A stretch of 64,000 nt of DNA from Oscillospiraceae bacterium (GCA_031280825.1 JAITGE010000014.1:1-64000); one strand, 5' to 3'; shown: positions 48,626-57,512, counted from the stretch's first letter. The notes: generated by a model not told the origin, from the letters alone. Made by a program: numbers and translations.

Positions 48626-49535
48626 ACAGAATCTCCCAAAGCTTTTCATACGCCTTTGGCCAGCTGGCGTTCGGTTTTTGGTGAAACAGCTCCTTTGGCA
48701 AAAAGATGAGGCGGTCATTCTTCACGGCGGCAAGCCTTGCCCACGCGGGATTCTTGGTGAGGCTTTCCGCCAAGGCGTTTTGCGCCGCTACTTCGTTTTC
48801 CCCCTGGAAAACCACAAAAATGTAATCGGGATTTTCCCGGAGAATGATCTCCATGCTCAAATTTTCCAATATCCCGGCGTCCGAATCCGCAATGTTCTCG
48901 CAGCCCATATCCTGCAGCATAATGCCCGCCAGGGAGCTGCTGCTCCGCGCTTCCACTTTGGTGGAATTCGCCCGCAAAAGCAACACTTTCGGCGGCGCAT
49001 CCGCAGGCACGCGGGCACGGATAGCGTCAATTTCCGCCTTGAGCGCAAGCCCGTTTGTCCGGTAAAGCTCCGCCCTGCCGGTGAGCCGCGTGAAATCCCG
49101 CAGCACGTTAAGGTAATCCCCGAAGCTTTCCACAGAAATGTATATCGCCGGAACGCCCGCATCCTCAAAGGCTTTTTGCAGCTTCGTCTGGCTCGGAATT
49201 TCAGCCGAAAGGATCATAAGCTCCGGCGAGAGCGCGGTCAGCCGTTCCATGCTGATCTGGTGCAGCTTGCCGATGTTCTCCACGTTTTCCGGCAGGGCAA
49301 AATGCCCGTCGAAGGCATCGTCGGTTGCGCCGGCAAGAGAACCGCCGGCAAGCAGCCAAAGCTCCGCCAGGCTGCCTGAGCCGGCGACGACCCGACCTAG
49401 GCTTTGGATGGGGACAGCGCGCGAAAGCGCATCGTTGAACACGGACGCCGCGGGCGTACCGCCGCTTCCGTTGCCGACCGAGCAGCCGGCCAACAACACG
49501 GCCAGCAATAATAAAAGCGCAAAAAGCTTTTTCAC
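48612..49535 (-). CDS. Substrate-binding lipoprotein of the FecCD-type transporter
   Basis: The 307-residue lipoprotein begins KKLFALLLLLAVLLAGCSVG with lipobox LAGC. It shows the class III (BtuF/FhuD) layout: RVVAGSGSLAELWLLAGG, GHFALPENVENIGKLHQISMERLTALSPELMIL, a long linker helix and DYIFVVFQGENEVAAQNAL. GTG 49535 follows GGGAGGATGT. It delivers a metal complex or tetrapyrrole to the permease. Confidence 0.86.
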   Translation of the reverse strand: MKKLFALLLLLAVLLAGCSVGNGSGGTPAASVFNDALSRAVPIQSLGRVVAGSGSLAELWLLAGGSLAGATDDAFDGHFALPENVENIGKLHQISMERLTALSPELMILSAEIPSQTKLQKAFEDAGVPAIYISVESFGDYLNVLRDFTRLTGRAELYRTNGLALKAEIDAIRARVPADAPPKVLLLRANSTKVEARSSSSLAGIMLQDMGCENIADSDAGILENLSMEIILRENPDYIFVVFQGENEVAAQNALAESLTKNPAWARLAAVKNDRLIFLPKELFHQKPNASWPKAYEKLWEILYAQE

Positions 49536-49900
49536 AGCACATCCTCCCATAATGCGAAATGCAGATTTTTTTCCAGAATATATTCCAGCACGGTCTTTTT
49601 GCAGGGAATGACATCAAAACCGCTTGCGATCAACCGGCTTTTGACGCTGGACACACCGTCGCCGTAGATCTCGGTCATCACATGACGCCCGCGCGCAACC
49701 ATCAGCGGGACAATTTTAACAGGCTCGTCTTTTGGCATTGCGCGCATAGCCAACGCGAGATCAAGTGCGCCTTCCGATAAAAGCGCCAGGGCACAATTCG
49801 GAAATCCGTCCGCGCGCAGCCTTTCAAGTAAAACCGAATAAATCGCGTTCGCCTGTCCATCCTTTGAACCGTGCCCGACAAACAGCACGCTCATGCGCAT
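49532..49900 (-). CDS. Half-size CbiK/CbiX-like sirohydrochlorin chelatase
   Basis: The 122-residue protein matches the C-terminal half of the anaerobic cobaltochelatase CbiK: VLFVGHGSKDGQANAIYSVL (the GHG metal-ligand region), VPLMVARGRHVMTEIYGD (second His region, CbiK PLMxVAGDHAxND) and SSVKSRLIASGFDVIPC. CbiK is about twice this length; a half-size form recalls the homodimeric CbiX-short. It could insert Co or Fe into sirohydrochlorin. Siroheme is needed by the sulfite reductase at 56.6 kb, which suggests iron insertion. It overlaps the binding-protein gene by 4 bp and the LacI gene by 10 bp. Confidence 0.72.
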   Translation of the reverse strand: MRMSVLFVGHGSKDGQANAIYSVLLERLRADGFPNCALALLSEGALDLALAMRAMPKDEPVKIVPLMVARGRHVMTEIYGDGVSSVKSRLIASGFDVIPCKKTVLEYILEKNLHFALWEDVL

Positions 49901-50925
49901 TCCCCCTTGTTCAGGTTCAAAACGCTTTCGCGCCGTGCCAGCTTCCCTTGCAGGTGTATTTTGAGCGGCAGGCGATGCAGCTTTTTGATCCGGCTGACCA
50001 AGGTCTGCACCGCGACCTTGCCCATTTCCTCCATGGGCATCCCCACGGTTGAAAGCATGGGCGTCACATAACCCGACAGCTCGATGTTATCCAAGCTGAC
50101 GATGGAAACCCGCTCCGGAATCCGGATTTTTTCCTCCTTGAATCTGCGCATTGCCGCAATGGCCGCCACGTCGCTTGCGCAAAAAACGGCGGTTGGCAAA
50201 TCACCGTCCGCCTGGCGCAAAAGCGCGTCCGCGCCGCCGTAACCGCCCTCGGCGCTGTTATGCGGGCAAGCCGCCGCCCACTTTTTTTCCGGATGGATCC
50301 CCTGCTCCCGGAGAATATCAAGATACGCCCGGTAGCGGATTTCGCTCCCGGCTTCACCAATATACCCAATGCGGCGGTGCCCGAACGCAAGCAGATGCCG
50401 CAGGGCGATTTTGCTCGCTTCATAGCCGTCGCAAATCACTTGATCCCACTCCTGCCCGACCGCGCTTCGCCCTACGAAAACGATGTTGCCGTACAGGCTC
50501 TCCAAGACCTTGGCGGTTTCCTGTTTTTCAAAACGCCCCAAAACAATCGCGCCGATCGGTTTATCCTTGCTGCGTTTTATTTCCGTGGCGTCCGCTATGG
50601 AGATCGACACGGAAACGGCGTAGCCCAGCAGCAGCGCCTGCTGCTCCGCCGCCCGCGCCACGGCGCCGAAAAACGGGTTGTCGTCAACCGTTTTCGCCCG
50701 CCCAAGGATGCAGACAAGCGTTCCGTTTTGGCAGACCTGCGGCGGTGCGTTTTTTTGCCGAAGCGACCGGGCGGCGGCGTTCGGGACATAGCCGGTGTCC
50801 TTCACAATCGCCCACACGCGTTCCCGCACCTCGCGGCTGCCGAAGCTGTCATCCGGCGAGGCAAGGATGCGTGATACGGTCGAAACATGAACCCCGGCTT
50901 TCGCGGCGATGTCTTTTAGCGTCAT
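49891..50925 (-). CDS. LacI family transcriptional regulator
   Basis: The 344-residue protein starts with the LacI helix-turn-helix and hinge: MTLKDIAAKAGVHVSTVSRIL, then YVPNAAARSLRQ, followed by a periplasmic-binding-type ligand domain (IGAIVLGRFEKQET, GHRRIGYIGEAGSEIRYRAYLDIL, TAVFCASDVAAIAAMRRFKEE, SIVSLDNIELSGYVTPMLSTV). It is divergent from aprA and leads the chelatase/ABC operon. The ligand is unknown; its position suggests control of that operon, of aprA, or both. Confidence 0.9.
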   Translation of the reverse strand: MTLKDIAAKAGVHVSTVSRILASPDDSFGSREVRERVWAIVKDTGYVPNAAARSLRQKNAPPQVCQNGTLVCILGRAKTVDDNPFFGAVARAAEQQALLLGYAVSVSISIADATEIKRSKDKPIGAIVLGRFEKQETAKVLESLYGNIVFVGRSAVGQEWDQVICDGYEASKIALRHLLAFGHRRIGYIGEAGSEIRYRAYLDILREQGIHPEKKWAAACPHNSAEGGYGGADALLRQADGDLPTAVFCASDVAAIAAMRRFKEEKIRIPERVSIVSLDNIELSGYVTPMLSTVGMPMEEMGKVAVQTLVSRIKKLHRLPLKIHLQGKLARRESVLNLNKGECA

Positions 50926-50956
50926 TGCGTTGTCTCCGTTTAATGCATACTTATCA

Positions 50957-50981
50957 TATCTGTTATATATTATAACAGATA
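50957..50981. promoter_or_regulatory. Perfect 25-bp palindrome upstream of lacI-type gene
   Basis: Arms TATCTGTTATA and TATAACAGATA around a TAT centre, in the divergent lacI-aprA intergenic region, 32 bp before the LacI start. A candidate operator for the LacI protein. A second possible LacI-like core, AAAACGTTT, lies at about 51010. Confidence 0.6.
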
Positions 50982-51031
50982 CTTACGCAAATTGCAAGCA
51001 AAAATGCAGAAAACGTTTGCGCAAATTGCTG

Positions 51032-51060
51032 TGGATTTTTTCCCGGCAATCCTGTATAAT
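51032..51060 (+). promoter_or_regulatory. Promoter of the apr-cys-met operon
   Basis: A perfect TATAAT (51055-51060) with a weak -35 TGGATT (51032-51037) at 17 bp, suggesting dependence on an activator or strong regulation. Confidence 0.55.
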
Positions 51061-51066
51061 GAAACA

Positions 51067-51083
51067 CATACTAAATAGGTATG
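51067..51083. promoter_or_regulatory. Putative sulfur-regulon operator, site 3
   Basis: CATAC-TAAATAG-GTATG, starting at the likely transcription start of aprA. Same arms and spacing as sites at 42449 and 43062. Confidence 0.65.
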
Positions 51084-51099
51084 AAAGGTTGGTGATGAG

Positions 51100-52770
51100 A
51101 TGCAGCTACGAACGGAAAAAATCGAAACAGATTTCCTGGTTATCGGGGGCGGCACAGCCGGCTGCTGGGCGGCGCTTACCTTTTGCGGGGCGCGGAGCGG
51201 TCGCGTCCTCATCGTTGAAAAGGCGGACATTCGGCGCAGCGGCTGCCTTGCCGCCGGGGTGAACGCGCTGAACGCGTATATCGGCCGTGGGAAATCGCCG
51301 CAGGATTACGTGGATTACGCCCGCGTTGACGCGGCGGGGATCGTGCGCGGCGACCTGCTGCTGACCATGGCCGAGCGGCTGAACGGCGTAACGGGCGCGC
51401 TGGAAGGCATAGGGCTGACTATTCTGAAAAATAACGATGGCAGCTACGCGCAGCGCGGCTGGCGCAACGTGAAAATAAACGGTGAAAATATAAAGCCGCT
51501 ACTGGCTGACGCGGTGCGGAAGCAAGCAGGGATCACCGTGATGAACCGCGTGAACGTGTTTGCGTATATCGTCAAGAACAACCGAATTTGCGGCGCGTAT
51601 GCCGTTTCGATCGATGCGCCGGTGCTGTATGTTCTTTCCGCCAAGGCGACGCTTGTCGCTACAGGTGGCGCTGCGGGGCTTTACAGACCCAACAATCCCG
51701 GATTTTCACGGCACAAAATGTGGTATTCGCCCTTTAACACCGGTGCGGGGCTTGCCATGGGCATTCGCGCCGGCGCGGAGATGACGACGCTTGAAATGCG
51801 GTTTATCGCCCTGCGGTGCAAAGACACCATCGCCCCAACGGGCACCCTGGCGCAGGGCGCCGGCGCAAGGCAAATCAACGCGCGGGGCGAAATGTATGAG
51901 GACACATACGGAATCACCACCTCCGCGCGCGTCTATGGAACCCTTTGTGAAAACGCCGAAGGGCGCGGTCCCTGCTACTTAAAAACCGTCGGCGTCGCCC
52001 AAGAGCAGGATATGGAATTGCAAAAGGCATACCTGAATATGGCGCCGAGCCAGACGCTTCGGTGGGTGGAAAGCGGCAGACCGCCCAGCGCCGAAAACGT
52101 GCCGATCGCGGGGACGGAGCCGTATATTTCCGGCGGACACACCGCAGGGGGGTATCACGTCAGCACAAAGCGCGAAACAACCGTCAAGGGTCTGTTTGCC
52201 GCCGGGGACGTCGCCGGCGGCTGCCCGCAAAAATACGTGACGGGTGCGCTGGCGGAGGGGGAAATCGCCGCGCTTGCCGCCACTGCGTACATGGGGGAAC
52301 ATCCGGGTACGGCAACCGAAGCGGAAACCGAAGCCATCCGCGCGCAGCTGGAGGGTTATCTCCGCCGCGAAAACGGCGCCTCCGCCGATGTCCCGGAAGA
52401 GGCGATGCAATCGCTCATGGACGAATATGCCGGCGGCATCAGCCGGGCTTACCGCTATACGGAAGCGTCCCTCACGGTTGCCGAAGCCAAAATCACCGCG
52501 CTTGAGAGGCAAAGCGAGCTTCTCGCGGCAGGCGACATGCGGCAGCTGGTTTACATATTGGAGCTTCGGGAGCGTCTGACCCTCTGCCGCGCCGTCATCG
52601 CACACCTTCTAGCAAGAAAAGAAACCCGTTGGCACAGCTTTGCCGCGCACGGCGACTTCCCGCACAAAAGCGGCGCATGGGATTGCTACGTCAATTCCGT
52701 ATACACAAACGGCGCGTTCAAAACCTTCACGCGCCCGCTGGTGACGGAAGGGGAAAGCTATGAGCATTGA
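51100..52770 (+). CDS. aprA: Adenylylsulfate (APS) reductase alpha subunit-like flavoprotein
   Basis: The 556-residue FAD protein resembles AprA of the fumarate-reductase superfamily: TDFLVIGGGTAGCWAALTF (FAD loop), SGCLAAGVNALNAYIGRGK, YVDYARVDAAGIVRGDLL, LVATGGAAGLYRPNNPG, WYSPFNTGAGLAMGIRAGAEMTTLEMRFI, GGHTAGGYHVSTKRETTVKGLFAAGDVAGGCPQKYV. It reduces APS to sulfite and AMP. It is shorter than dissimilatory AprA and sits in an assimilatory context (no qmo, no dsr). First gene of the operon, overlapping the ferredoxin subunit by 11 bp. Confidence 0.88.
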   Translation: MQLRTEKIETDFLVIGGGTAGCWAALTFCGARSGRVLIVEKADIRRSGCLAAGVNALNAYIGRGKSPQDYVDYARVDAAGIVRGDLLLTMAERLNGVTGALEGIGLTILKNNDGSYAQRGWRNVKINGENIKPLLADAVRKQAGITVMNRVNVFAYIVKNNRICGAYAVSIDAPVLYVLSAKATLVATGGAAGLYRPNNPGFSRHKMWYSPFNTGAGLAMGIRAGAEMTTLEMRFIALRCKDTIAPTGTLAQGAGARQINARGEMYEDTYGITTSARVYGTLCENAEGRGPCYLKTVGVAQEQDMELQKAYLNMAPSQTLRWVESGRPPSAENVPIAGTEPYISGGHTAGGYHVSTKRETTVKGLFAAGDVAGGCPQKYVTGALAEGEIAALAATAYMGEHPGTATEAETEAIRAQLEGYLRRENGASADVPEEAMQSLMDEYAGGISRAYRYTEASLTVAEAKITALERQSELLAAGDMRQLVYILELRERLTLCRAVIAHLLARKETRWHSFAAHGDFPHKSGAWDCYVNSVYTNGAFKTFTRPLVTEGESYEH

Positions 52771-53071
52771 GCTTCGCGGCGAACGGTGCGTTGGGTGCGG
52801 CGCTTGCGCGCAGATATGCCCGGGCAGCTTGATACGAATGCGGCGCGGCACCGCGCACATGGAAAGCCCCGAACGCTGCTGGGGCTGCGCGGCTTGCGTA
52901 AAAGCGTGCCCAACCGAAGCGATCGCGCTGTTCCTGGGGGAGGACATGGGCGGTCTTGGCGGCAGAATGACTGTGCGAACACAGAGCGCTTGCCTCTATT
53001 GGCGGGTTCGCCTGCCGGGCGGCGGTGAAACAATCATCGTTACGGACAGCCGTGACGCAAACAAGTATTGA
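52760..53071 (+). CDS. aprB: APS reductase beta subunit-like ferredoxin
   Basis: The 103-residue iron-sulfur protein carries two 4Fe-4S motifs, CVGCGACAQICPG and CWGCAACVKACPT, then a short C-terminal strand region. It lacks the long tail that wraps AprA in dissimilatory enzymes. It passes electrons to the FAD of AprA in the cytoplasm. It overlaps aprA and is followed by cysD after 12 bp. Confidence 0.85.
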   Translation: MSIELRGERCVGCGACAQICPGSLIRMRRGTAHMESPERCWGCAACVKACPTEAIALFLGEDMGGLGGRMTVRTQSACLYWRVRLPGGGETIIVTDSRDANKY

Positions 53072-53083
53072 GGAGGAGAATCC

Positions 53084-53980
53084 ATGCCCTTCACACATTT
53101 GGATAAGCTGGAAGCCGAGGCGATTTACATCTTCCGCGAAGTGGCGGCGGAATGCGAACGTCCGGTCATGCTTTACTCCATCGGCAAGGACAGCTCGGTG
53201 ATGCTGCACCTTGCACTCAAAGCGTTCTATCCCGAAAAGCCGCCCTTCCCATTTTTGCATATCGACACAGGCTGGAAGTTTCAGGAAATGACCGCGTTCC
53301 GCGATAAACGCGCCGCGGAGCTTGGCGTTAATATGCTGGTGTACCGCAACGAGAAAGCCATCTCGGAAGGGATCAACCCGTTTGACCACGGCGCCGCCTA
53401 TACGGATATTCTGAAAACGCAGGCGCTCAAAGCGGCGCTGGAGCAATACGGCTTCACAGCGGCCTTCGGCGGCGGGCGGCGTGACGAGGAAAAATCCCGC
53501 GCAAAGGAGCGCATATTCTCCTTCCGCAACGAGCGGCACGCCTGGGATCCCAAAAACCAGCGCCCGGAAATGTGGAAGCTGTACAACACGAAAATCAACA
53601 AGGGCGAAAGCATCCGGGTTTTCCCCATATCCAACTGGACGGAAAAGGACGTCTGGCAGTACATCGCGCGGGAGAGCATTCCGATTGTGCCGCTGTATTT
53701 TGCGGCGGAGAGACCGGTGGTTTGCCGGGACGGCAACATCATTATGGCGGACGACGACCGAATGCGGTTTTTGCCCGGTGAAAAGCCCGCCGTCAAAAAG
53801 GTGCGGTTCCGAACGCTGGGCTGTTACCCGCTGACCGGCGGTGTGGAATCGGAAGCCGACACGCTGGAGGCGGTGATTGCGGAAACGCTCTCCGCCGCAA
53901 CAAGCGAGCGCACCAGCAGAGTGATCGACAACGAGGCGGCGGGAAGCATGGAGCGGCGCAAGCGGGAGGGCTATTTTTAA
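53084..53980 (+). CDS. cysD: Sulfate adenylyltransferase subunit 2
   Basis: CysD is the catalytic ATP sulfurylase subunit that makes APS from sulfate and ATP. The 298-residue protein has the PP-loop [59 protein letters not shown] and [13 protein letters not shown], all typical. It ends one base into cysN (TAATGG). Confidence 0.96.
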   Translation: MPFTHLDKLEAEAIYIFREVAAECERPVMLYSIGKDSSVMLHLALKAFYPEKPPFPFLHIDTGWKFQEMTAFRDKRAAELGVNMLVYRNEKAISEGINPFDHGAAYTDILKTQALKAALEQYGFTAAFGGGRRDEEKSRAKERIFSFRNERHAWDPKNQRPEMWKLYNTKINKGESIRVFPISNWTEKDVWQYIARESIPIVPLYFAAERPVVCRDGNIIMADDDRMRFLPGEKPAVKKVRFRTLGCYPLTGGVESEADTLEAVIAETLSAATSERTSRVIDNEAAGSMERRKREGYF

Positions 53981-55419
53981 TGGAGCTTTTGAAATTCATC
54001 ACCTGCGGCAGCGTGGACGACGGAAAATCCACGCTGATTGGGCATATTCTTTATGACGCGAAGCTTTTGTATGCCGACCAGGAGCAGGCGCTTATTTTAG
54101 ACAGCCGGGTTGGCTCACGCGGGGGAGCGATCGACTATTCGCTCCTGCTCGACGGCTTGACGGCGGAGCGTGAGCAGGGCATAACGATCGACGTGGCGTA
54201 CCGCTATTTTACGACAGACAGGCGCAGCTTCATTGTCGCGGATACGCCCGGGCACGAGGAATACACCCGCAACATGGCGGTTGGCGCTTCGTTTGCCGAT
54301 CTGGCCGTGATCCTGGTGGACGCAACGCGGGGGGTGCTCGCGCAAACCAAGCGGCACGCGCGCATTTGCGCACTCATGGGGATAGAACACTTTGCCTTCG
54401 CCGTCAACAAAATGGATTTGACCGGATACAGCGAAGCAAGCTTTCGGGATATTTCGAAGCAGATCGCGGCGCTGTCCGACGAATTACGGCTTTCTGAAAA
54501 AGTGATTATCCCGGTATCGGCGACCGAAGGCGACAATGTAACGAAGCTCGGCGGCAATATGCCTTGGTATACCGGCAAGGCGCTGCTCGATTTTTTAGAA
54601 ACAGCGGAGATCCGCGCCGCGGCGGAGCAGGGCTTTGTTATGCCTGTGCAGCGGGTTTGCCGCCCCGACCACACCTTCAGGGGCTTTCAGGGGCAAATTG
54701 AGGCGGGCGGCGTTGCGGTCGGCGACGAGATCACCGCAAACCCCAGCGGGGAAACCGCTATTGTGAAATCCATTCATATTGCGGAGCTTTCTGCAAGCGA
54801 GGCGAAACCGGGGCAGCCGGTGACAATACAGCTGGACCGCGAGGTGGACGTATCGCGGGGCTGTGTTTTCAGCCGCAGCACAGAGCTGAAAATAGCCAAG
54901 GAGCTTGCGGCGACGCTTCTATGGATGGATGAAAAAAGCTTGATCTCCGGTCATGATTATCTCATAAAGCTGGGCACCCGCCTGCTGCCGGCTGTCGTCG
55001 CGGGCATCCGGGACAAGGTTGACGTGAACACAGGGGAAGAGCTGCCCGCTGATTTTGTGGGCAAAAACGATATTGTGCGCTGCACACTTGTGCTGTCTGA
55101 ACCGGCTGTTTTGGATGAATTTCGCTTGCATAAAACGCTGGGTGCGTTTATTCTGATCGACCGGGTCAGCCATGCCACAGCCGCCTGCGGCGTCGTGGAA
55201 AAAGCGGTATCTCCGGCAGATCAAAGCAAGCGGCAATATCCGGATAGCTTCGATATCCCGATCGATCGCGGTTTTTTGCACATTCGGGATGGCAAGGCGG
55301 CAGGCTTTGGCGCACGGGACGAATCCCTGCCGGTTCACCCGCTTGGCGGGGAGGAAGGCAACGGGTTCCGCCTGCTCTGCTTATGGGAAAAGGACGCGGA
55401 GGTCGAATATGCGATTTAA
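53980..55419 (+). CDS. cysN: Sulfate adenylyltransferase subunit 1 (GTPase)
   Basis: CysN couples GTP hydrolysis to APS synthesis by CysD. The 479-residue EF-Tu-like protein has CGSVDDGKSTLIGHIL (P-loop), GITIDVAYRYF (switch I), DTPGHEEYTRNMAVGAS (switch II) and NKMDLTGYSE, followed by beta-barrel domains. There is no fused APS kinase (CysC), consistent with direct reduction of APS by AprAB. The metY start overlaps by 11 bp. Confidence 0.95.
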   Translation: MELLKFITCGSVDDGKSTLIGHILYDAKLLYADQEQALILDSRVGSRGGAIDYSLLLDGLTAEREQGITIDVAYRYFTTDRRSFIVADTPGHEEYTRNMAVGASFADLAVILVDATRGVLAQTKRHARICALMGIEHFAFAVNKMDLTGYSEASFRDISKQIAALSDELRLSEKVIIPVSATEGDNVTKLGGNMPWYTGKALLDFLETAEIRAAAEQGFVMPVQRVCRPDHTFRGFQGQIEAGGVAVGDEITANPSGETAIVKSIHIAELSASEAKPGQPVTIQLDREVDVSRGCVFSRSTELKIAKELAATLLWMDEKSLISGHDYLIKLGTRLLPAVVAGIRDKVDVNTGEELPADFVGKNDIVRCTLVLSEPAVLDEFRLHKTLGAFILIDRVSHATAACGVVEKAVSPADQSKRQYPDSFDIPIDRGFLHIRDGKAAGFGARDESLPVHPLGGEEGNGFRLLCLWEKDAEVEYAI

Positions 55420-56662
55420 CACCAAGCTGCTGCACGGCGGCTTCCCCGCCGACGCGCACGGCGCAACGGTTCCGCCGATTTATCAAGTCTCGGCGTTTGC
55501 GCACACCTCCGCTGAAAAGCTGGAGAAGGTGTTTGCGAACAAAGCGCCCGGCTTCGCCTACACCCGCATCTCAAACCCGACCGTGGCGGCATTTGAAAAG
55601 CGCATGGCTGCCCTCGAGGGCGGCGTAGACGCCATTTCCTGCGCCTCCGGGATGGCGGCGGTAAGCATGGCGCTGCTCTGCATGCTGCAAAGCGGGGATG
55701 AAATCATCGCGGGCAGTGGCTTGTTTGGCGGCACGCTGGATTTGCTGGATGATCTTGCCGCGTTCGGCATCCGCGCAGTATTCCTGCCGGAGGTAACCGC
55801 CGAAAATGTCGCGGCTGCCGTTACGCCCTCCACAAAAGCGGTTTTTGCGGAATTGATCGGCAACCCAAAGCTGGATGTTGTAGATATCAAGGCCGTGGCG
55901 GAGGTTGCGGGCGCGCACCGGATTCCGCTGGTGATCGACAGCACCACTGCCACGCCGGCGCTGGTGCGTCCGCTTGCGTTCGGTGCGCACATTGTGGTGC
56001 ACGCATCGTCAAAATACATCAACGGCAGCGGGAACGCGATTTCCGGTGTGATTGTGGATGGCGGAGGGTTCCCGTGGGATTTTGACAAGCACCCGGCGCT
56101 GGCGAAATACAGGCAATTCGGCAAGCTGGCGTTCGCCGCGCGGCTGCGGCAGGATATCTGGCGGAACTTCGGGGCATGCCTTGCGCCGCAAAGCGCTTAT
56201 CTCAACTGTATCGGACTGGAAACGCTGGGTCTGCGCATGGAGCGGCTTTGCCAAAACGCCGCCATGCTTGCTGAAGCTTTGGTCGCGCAGCCGGGGATTA
56301 CGGTCAACTATCCGGGGCTTGCCGCAAACGCGTACCGTCCGCTGATCGGCAGCCAAATGGAAAACGGGCACGGCGGCGCGATTTTGACCATACGGGCAGG
56401 AACAAAGGAAAGGGCGTTTGCGCTGATCAACGCGCTGCGGTACGCCCATATCGCGACCAATATAGGGGATGTTCGCACGCTTGTGATTCACCCCGGCTCC
56501 ACGATTTATGCCGCAGCCGGTGAGCAGCGCAAACGAGCTGCGGGCGTCTACGACGACTTGATCCGCGTCAGTGTCGGGATTGAGGATATCCGTGATTTGC
56601 GGGAGGATTTTTTGGCGGCGGTCAAAAAAATAAACGAAGGCGGTGAACAGCATGGCAGTTGA
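55409..56662 (+). CDS. metY: O-acetylhomoserine sulfhydrylase (homocysteine synthase)
   Basis: The 417-residue PLP enzyme has GATVPPIYQVSAFAH, FAYTRISNPTVAAFEKRMAALEGG, SGMAAVSMALLCMLQSGDEI, and the PLP lysine in HASSKYINGSGNAISG; it ends VSVGIEDIRDLREDFLAAV. MetY makes homocysteine from O-acetylhomoserine and a sulfur donor. Next to a ThiS-like carrier, an E1-like enzyme and a JAMM protease, the donor is likely a protein thiocarboxylate, as described for Wolinella. GCGGAGGTC precedes the ATG. Confidence 0.92.
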   Translation: MRFNTKLLHGGFPADAHGATVPPIYQVSAFAHTSAEKLEKVFANKAPGFAYTRISNPTVAAFEKRMAALEGGVDAISCASGMAAVSMALLCMLQSGDEIIAGSGLFGGTLDLLDDLAAFGIRAVFLPEVTAENVAAAVTPSTKAVFAELIGNPKLDVVDIKAVAEVAGAHRIPLVIDSTTATPALVRPLAFGAHIVVHASSKYINGSGNAISGVIVDGGGFPWDFDKHPALAKYRQFGKLAFAARLRQDIWRNFGACLAPQSAYLNCIGLETLGLRMERLCQNAAMLAEALVAQPGITVNYPGLAANAYRPLIGSQMENGHGGAILTIRAGTKERAFALINALRYAHIATNIGDVRTLVIHPGSTIYAAAGEQRKRAAGVYDDLIRVSVGIEDIRDLREDFLAAVKKINEGGEQHGS

Positions 56663-57512
56663 TTACAAGGCACTCAAGGACGGCGGCTTTATGCGGCAGG
56701 TGCAAAAAAATCATTTTTCGCTGCGCCTGAAGGTGGTCGGCGGGAATCTGGAGGCGGAACAGCTCCTGACCATTGCCGAGATCGCGAAAAAATATGGCGG
56801 CGGGCGCGTGCATTTGACCTCTCGGCAGGGGGTTGAAATTCCGTTTATCAAGCTGGCGGATGTGGAGCGGGTAAAGGCGGAGCTGGAAGCGGGCGGCGTA
56901 AACACAGGTGTGTGCGGTCCGAGAGTCCGCACAGTTACAGCCTGCCAGGGCTGCGCGGTTTGTCCCTCCGGCTGCATTGATACGTACCCGCTGGCTGCGG
57001 AAATTTCCGACCGCTACTTTGGGCGCGCGCTGCCGCACAAATTCAAATTCGGCATAACCGGCTGCATGAACAACTGCCTCAAGGCTGAGGAAAATGATCT
57101 GGGCGTCAAGGGCGGCTATACGATCGCGTGGCTTCGGGAAGCCTGCACGCTCTGCGGGGTTTGCGCCAAGGCGTGCCGCGAAGGGGCAATCACGCAGACG
57201 GAAACCGAGCTCCTGCTCGAAGAAAGCAGGTGCAACCACTGCGGGCGCTGCGTGAAGGCCTGTCCCTTTGACGCGTGGAGGGGCGAGGCGGGCTACATGC
57301 TTTCCTTCGGCGGCACCTTTGGCAATCTCATTGCCCGCGGCGAGGAATTTTTGCCAATCATCCGCAGCAAGGCTGTTCTGCTGCGCGTGGCGGATGCGGC
57401 ACTTACGTTTTTCGACCGGCACGGCAAGCCGGGCGAGCGGTTCCGTGTCGCCATCGAGCGCACCGGCTGGGAAAAATTTAAGCAGGATATGGAGGTGGCA
57501 TACAATGGCTGA
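56652..57512 (+). CDS. Small siroheme sulfite reductase with ferredoxin domain
   Basis: The 286-residue protein combines a ferredoxin-like half domain (RVHLTSRQGVEIPFI), a siroheme/4Fe-4S binding set (TACQGCAVCPSGCIDT, then GITGCMNNCLKAEENDLGVKGG, Cys at about 98, 104, 138 and 142), and two inserted 4Fe-4S ferredoxin motifs (CTLCGVCAKACRE, CNHCGRCVKACPF). This is the small AsrC/Fsr-like assimilatory sulfite reductase pattern, reducing sulfite to sulfide. ATG 56652 is chosen over GTG 56643. It overlaps tusA by 8 bp. Confidence 0.85.
   Translation: MAVDYKALKDGGFMRQVQKNHFSLRLKVVGGNLEAEQLLTIAEIAKKYGGGRVHLTSRQGVEIPFIKLADVERVKAELEAGGVNTGVCGPRVRTVTACQGCAVCPSGCIDTYPLAAEISDRYFGRALPHKFKFGITGCMNNCLKAEENDLGVKGGYTIAWLREACTLCGVCAKACREGAITQTETELLLEESRCNHCGRCVKACPFDAWRGEAGYMLSFGGTFGNLIARGEEFLPIIRSKAVLLRVADAALTFFDRHGKPGERFRVAIERTGWEKFKQDMEVAYNG

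Noticed and set aside
51100..57512. Dissimilatory sulfate respiration
   Set aside because: Although aprAB is present, there is no dsrAB, qmo or dsrMKJOP, and the genes are fused in one operon with metY and a sulfur carrier, which indicates biosynthesis.
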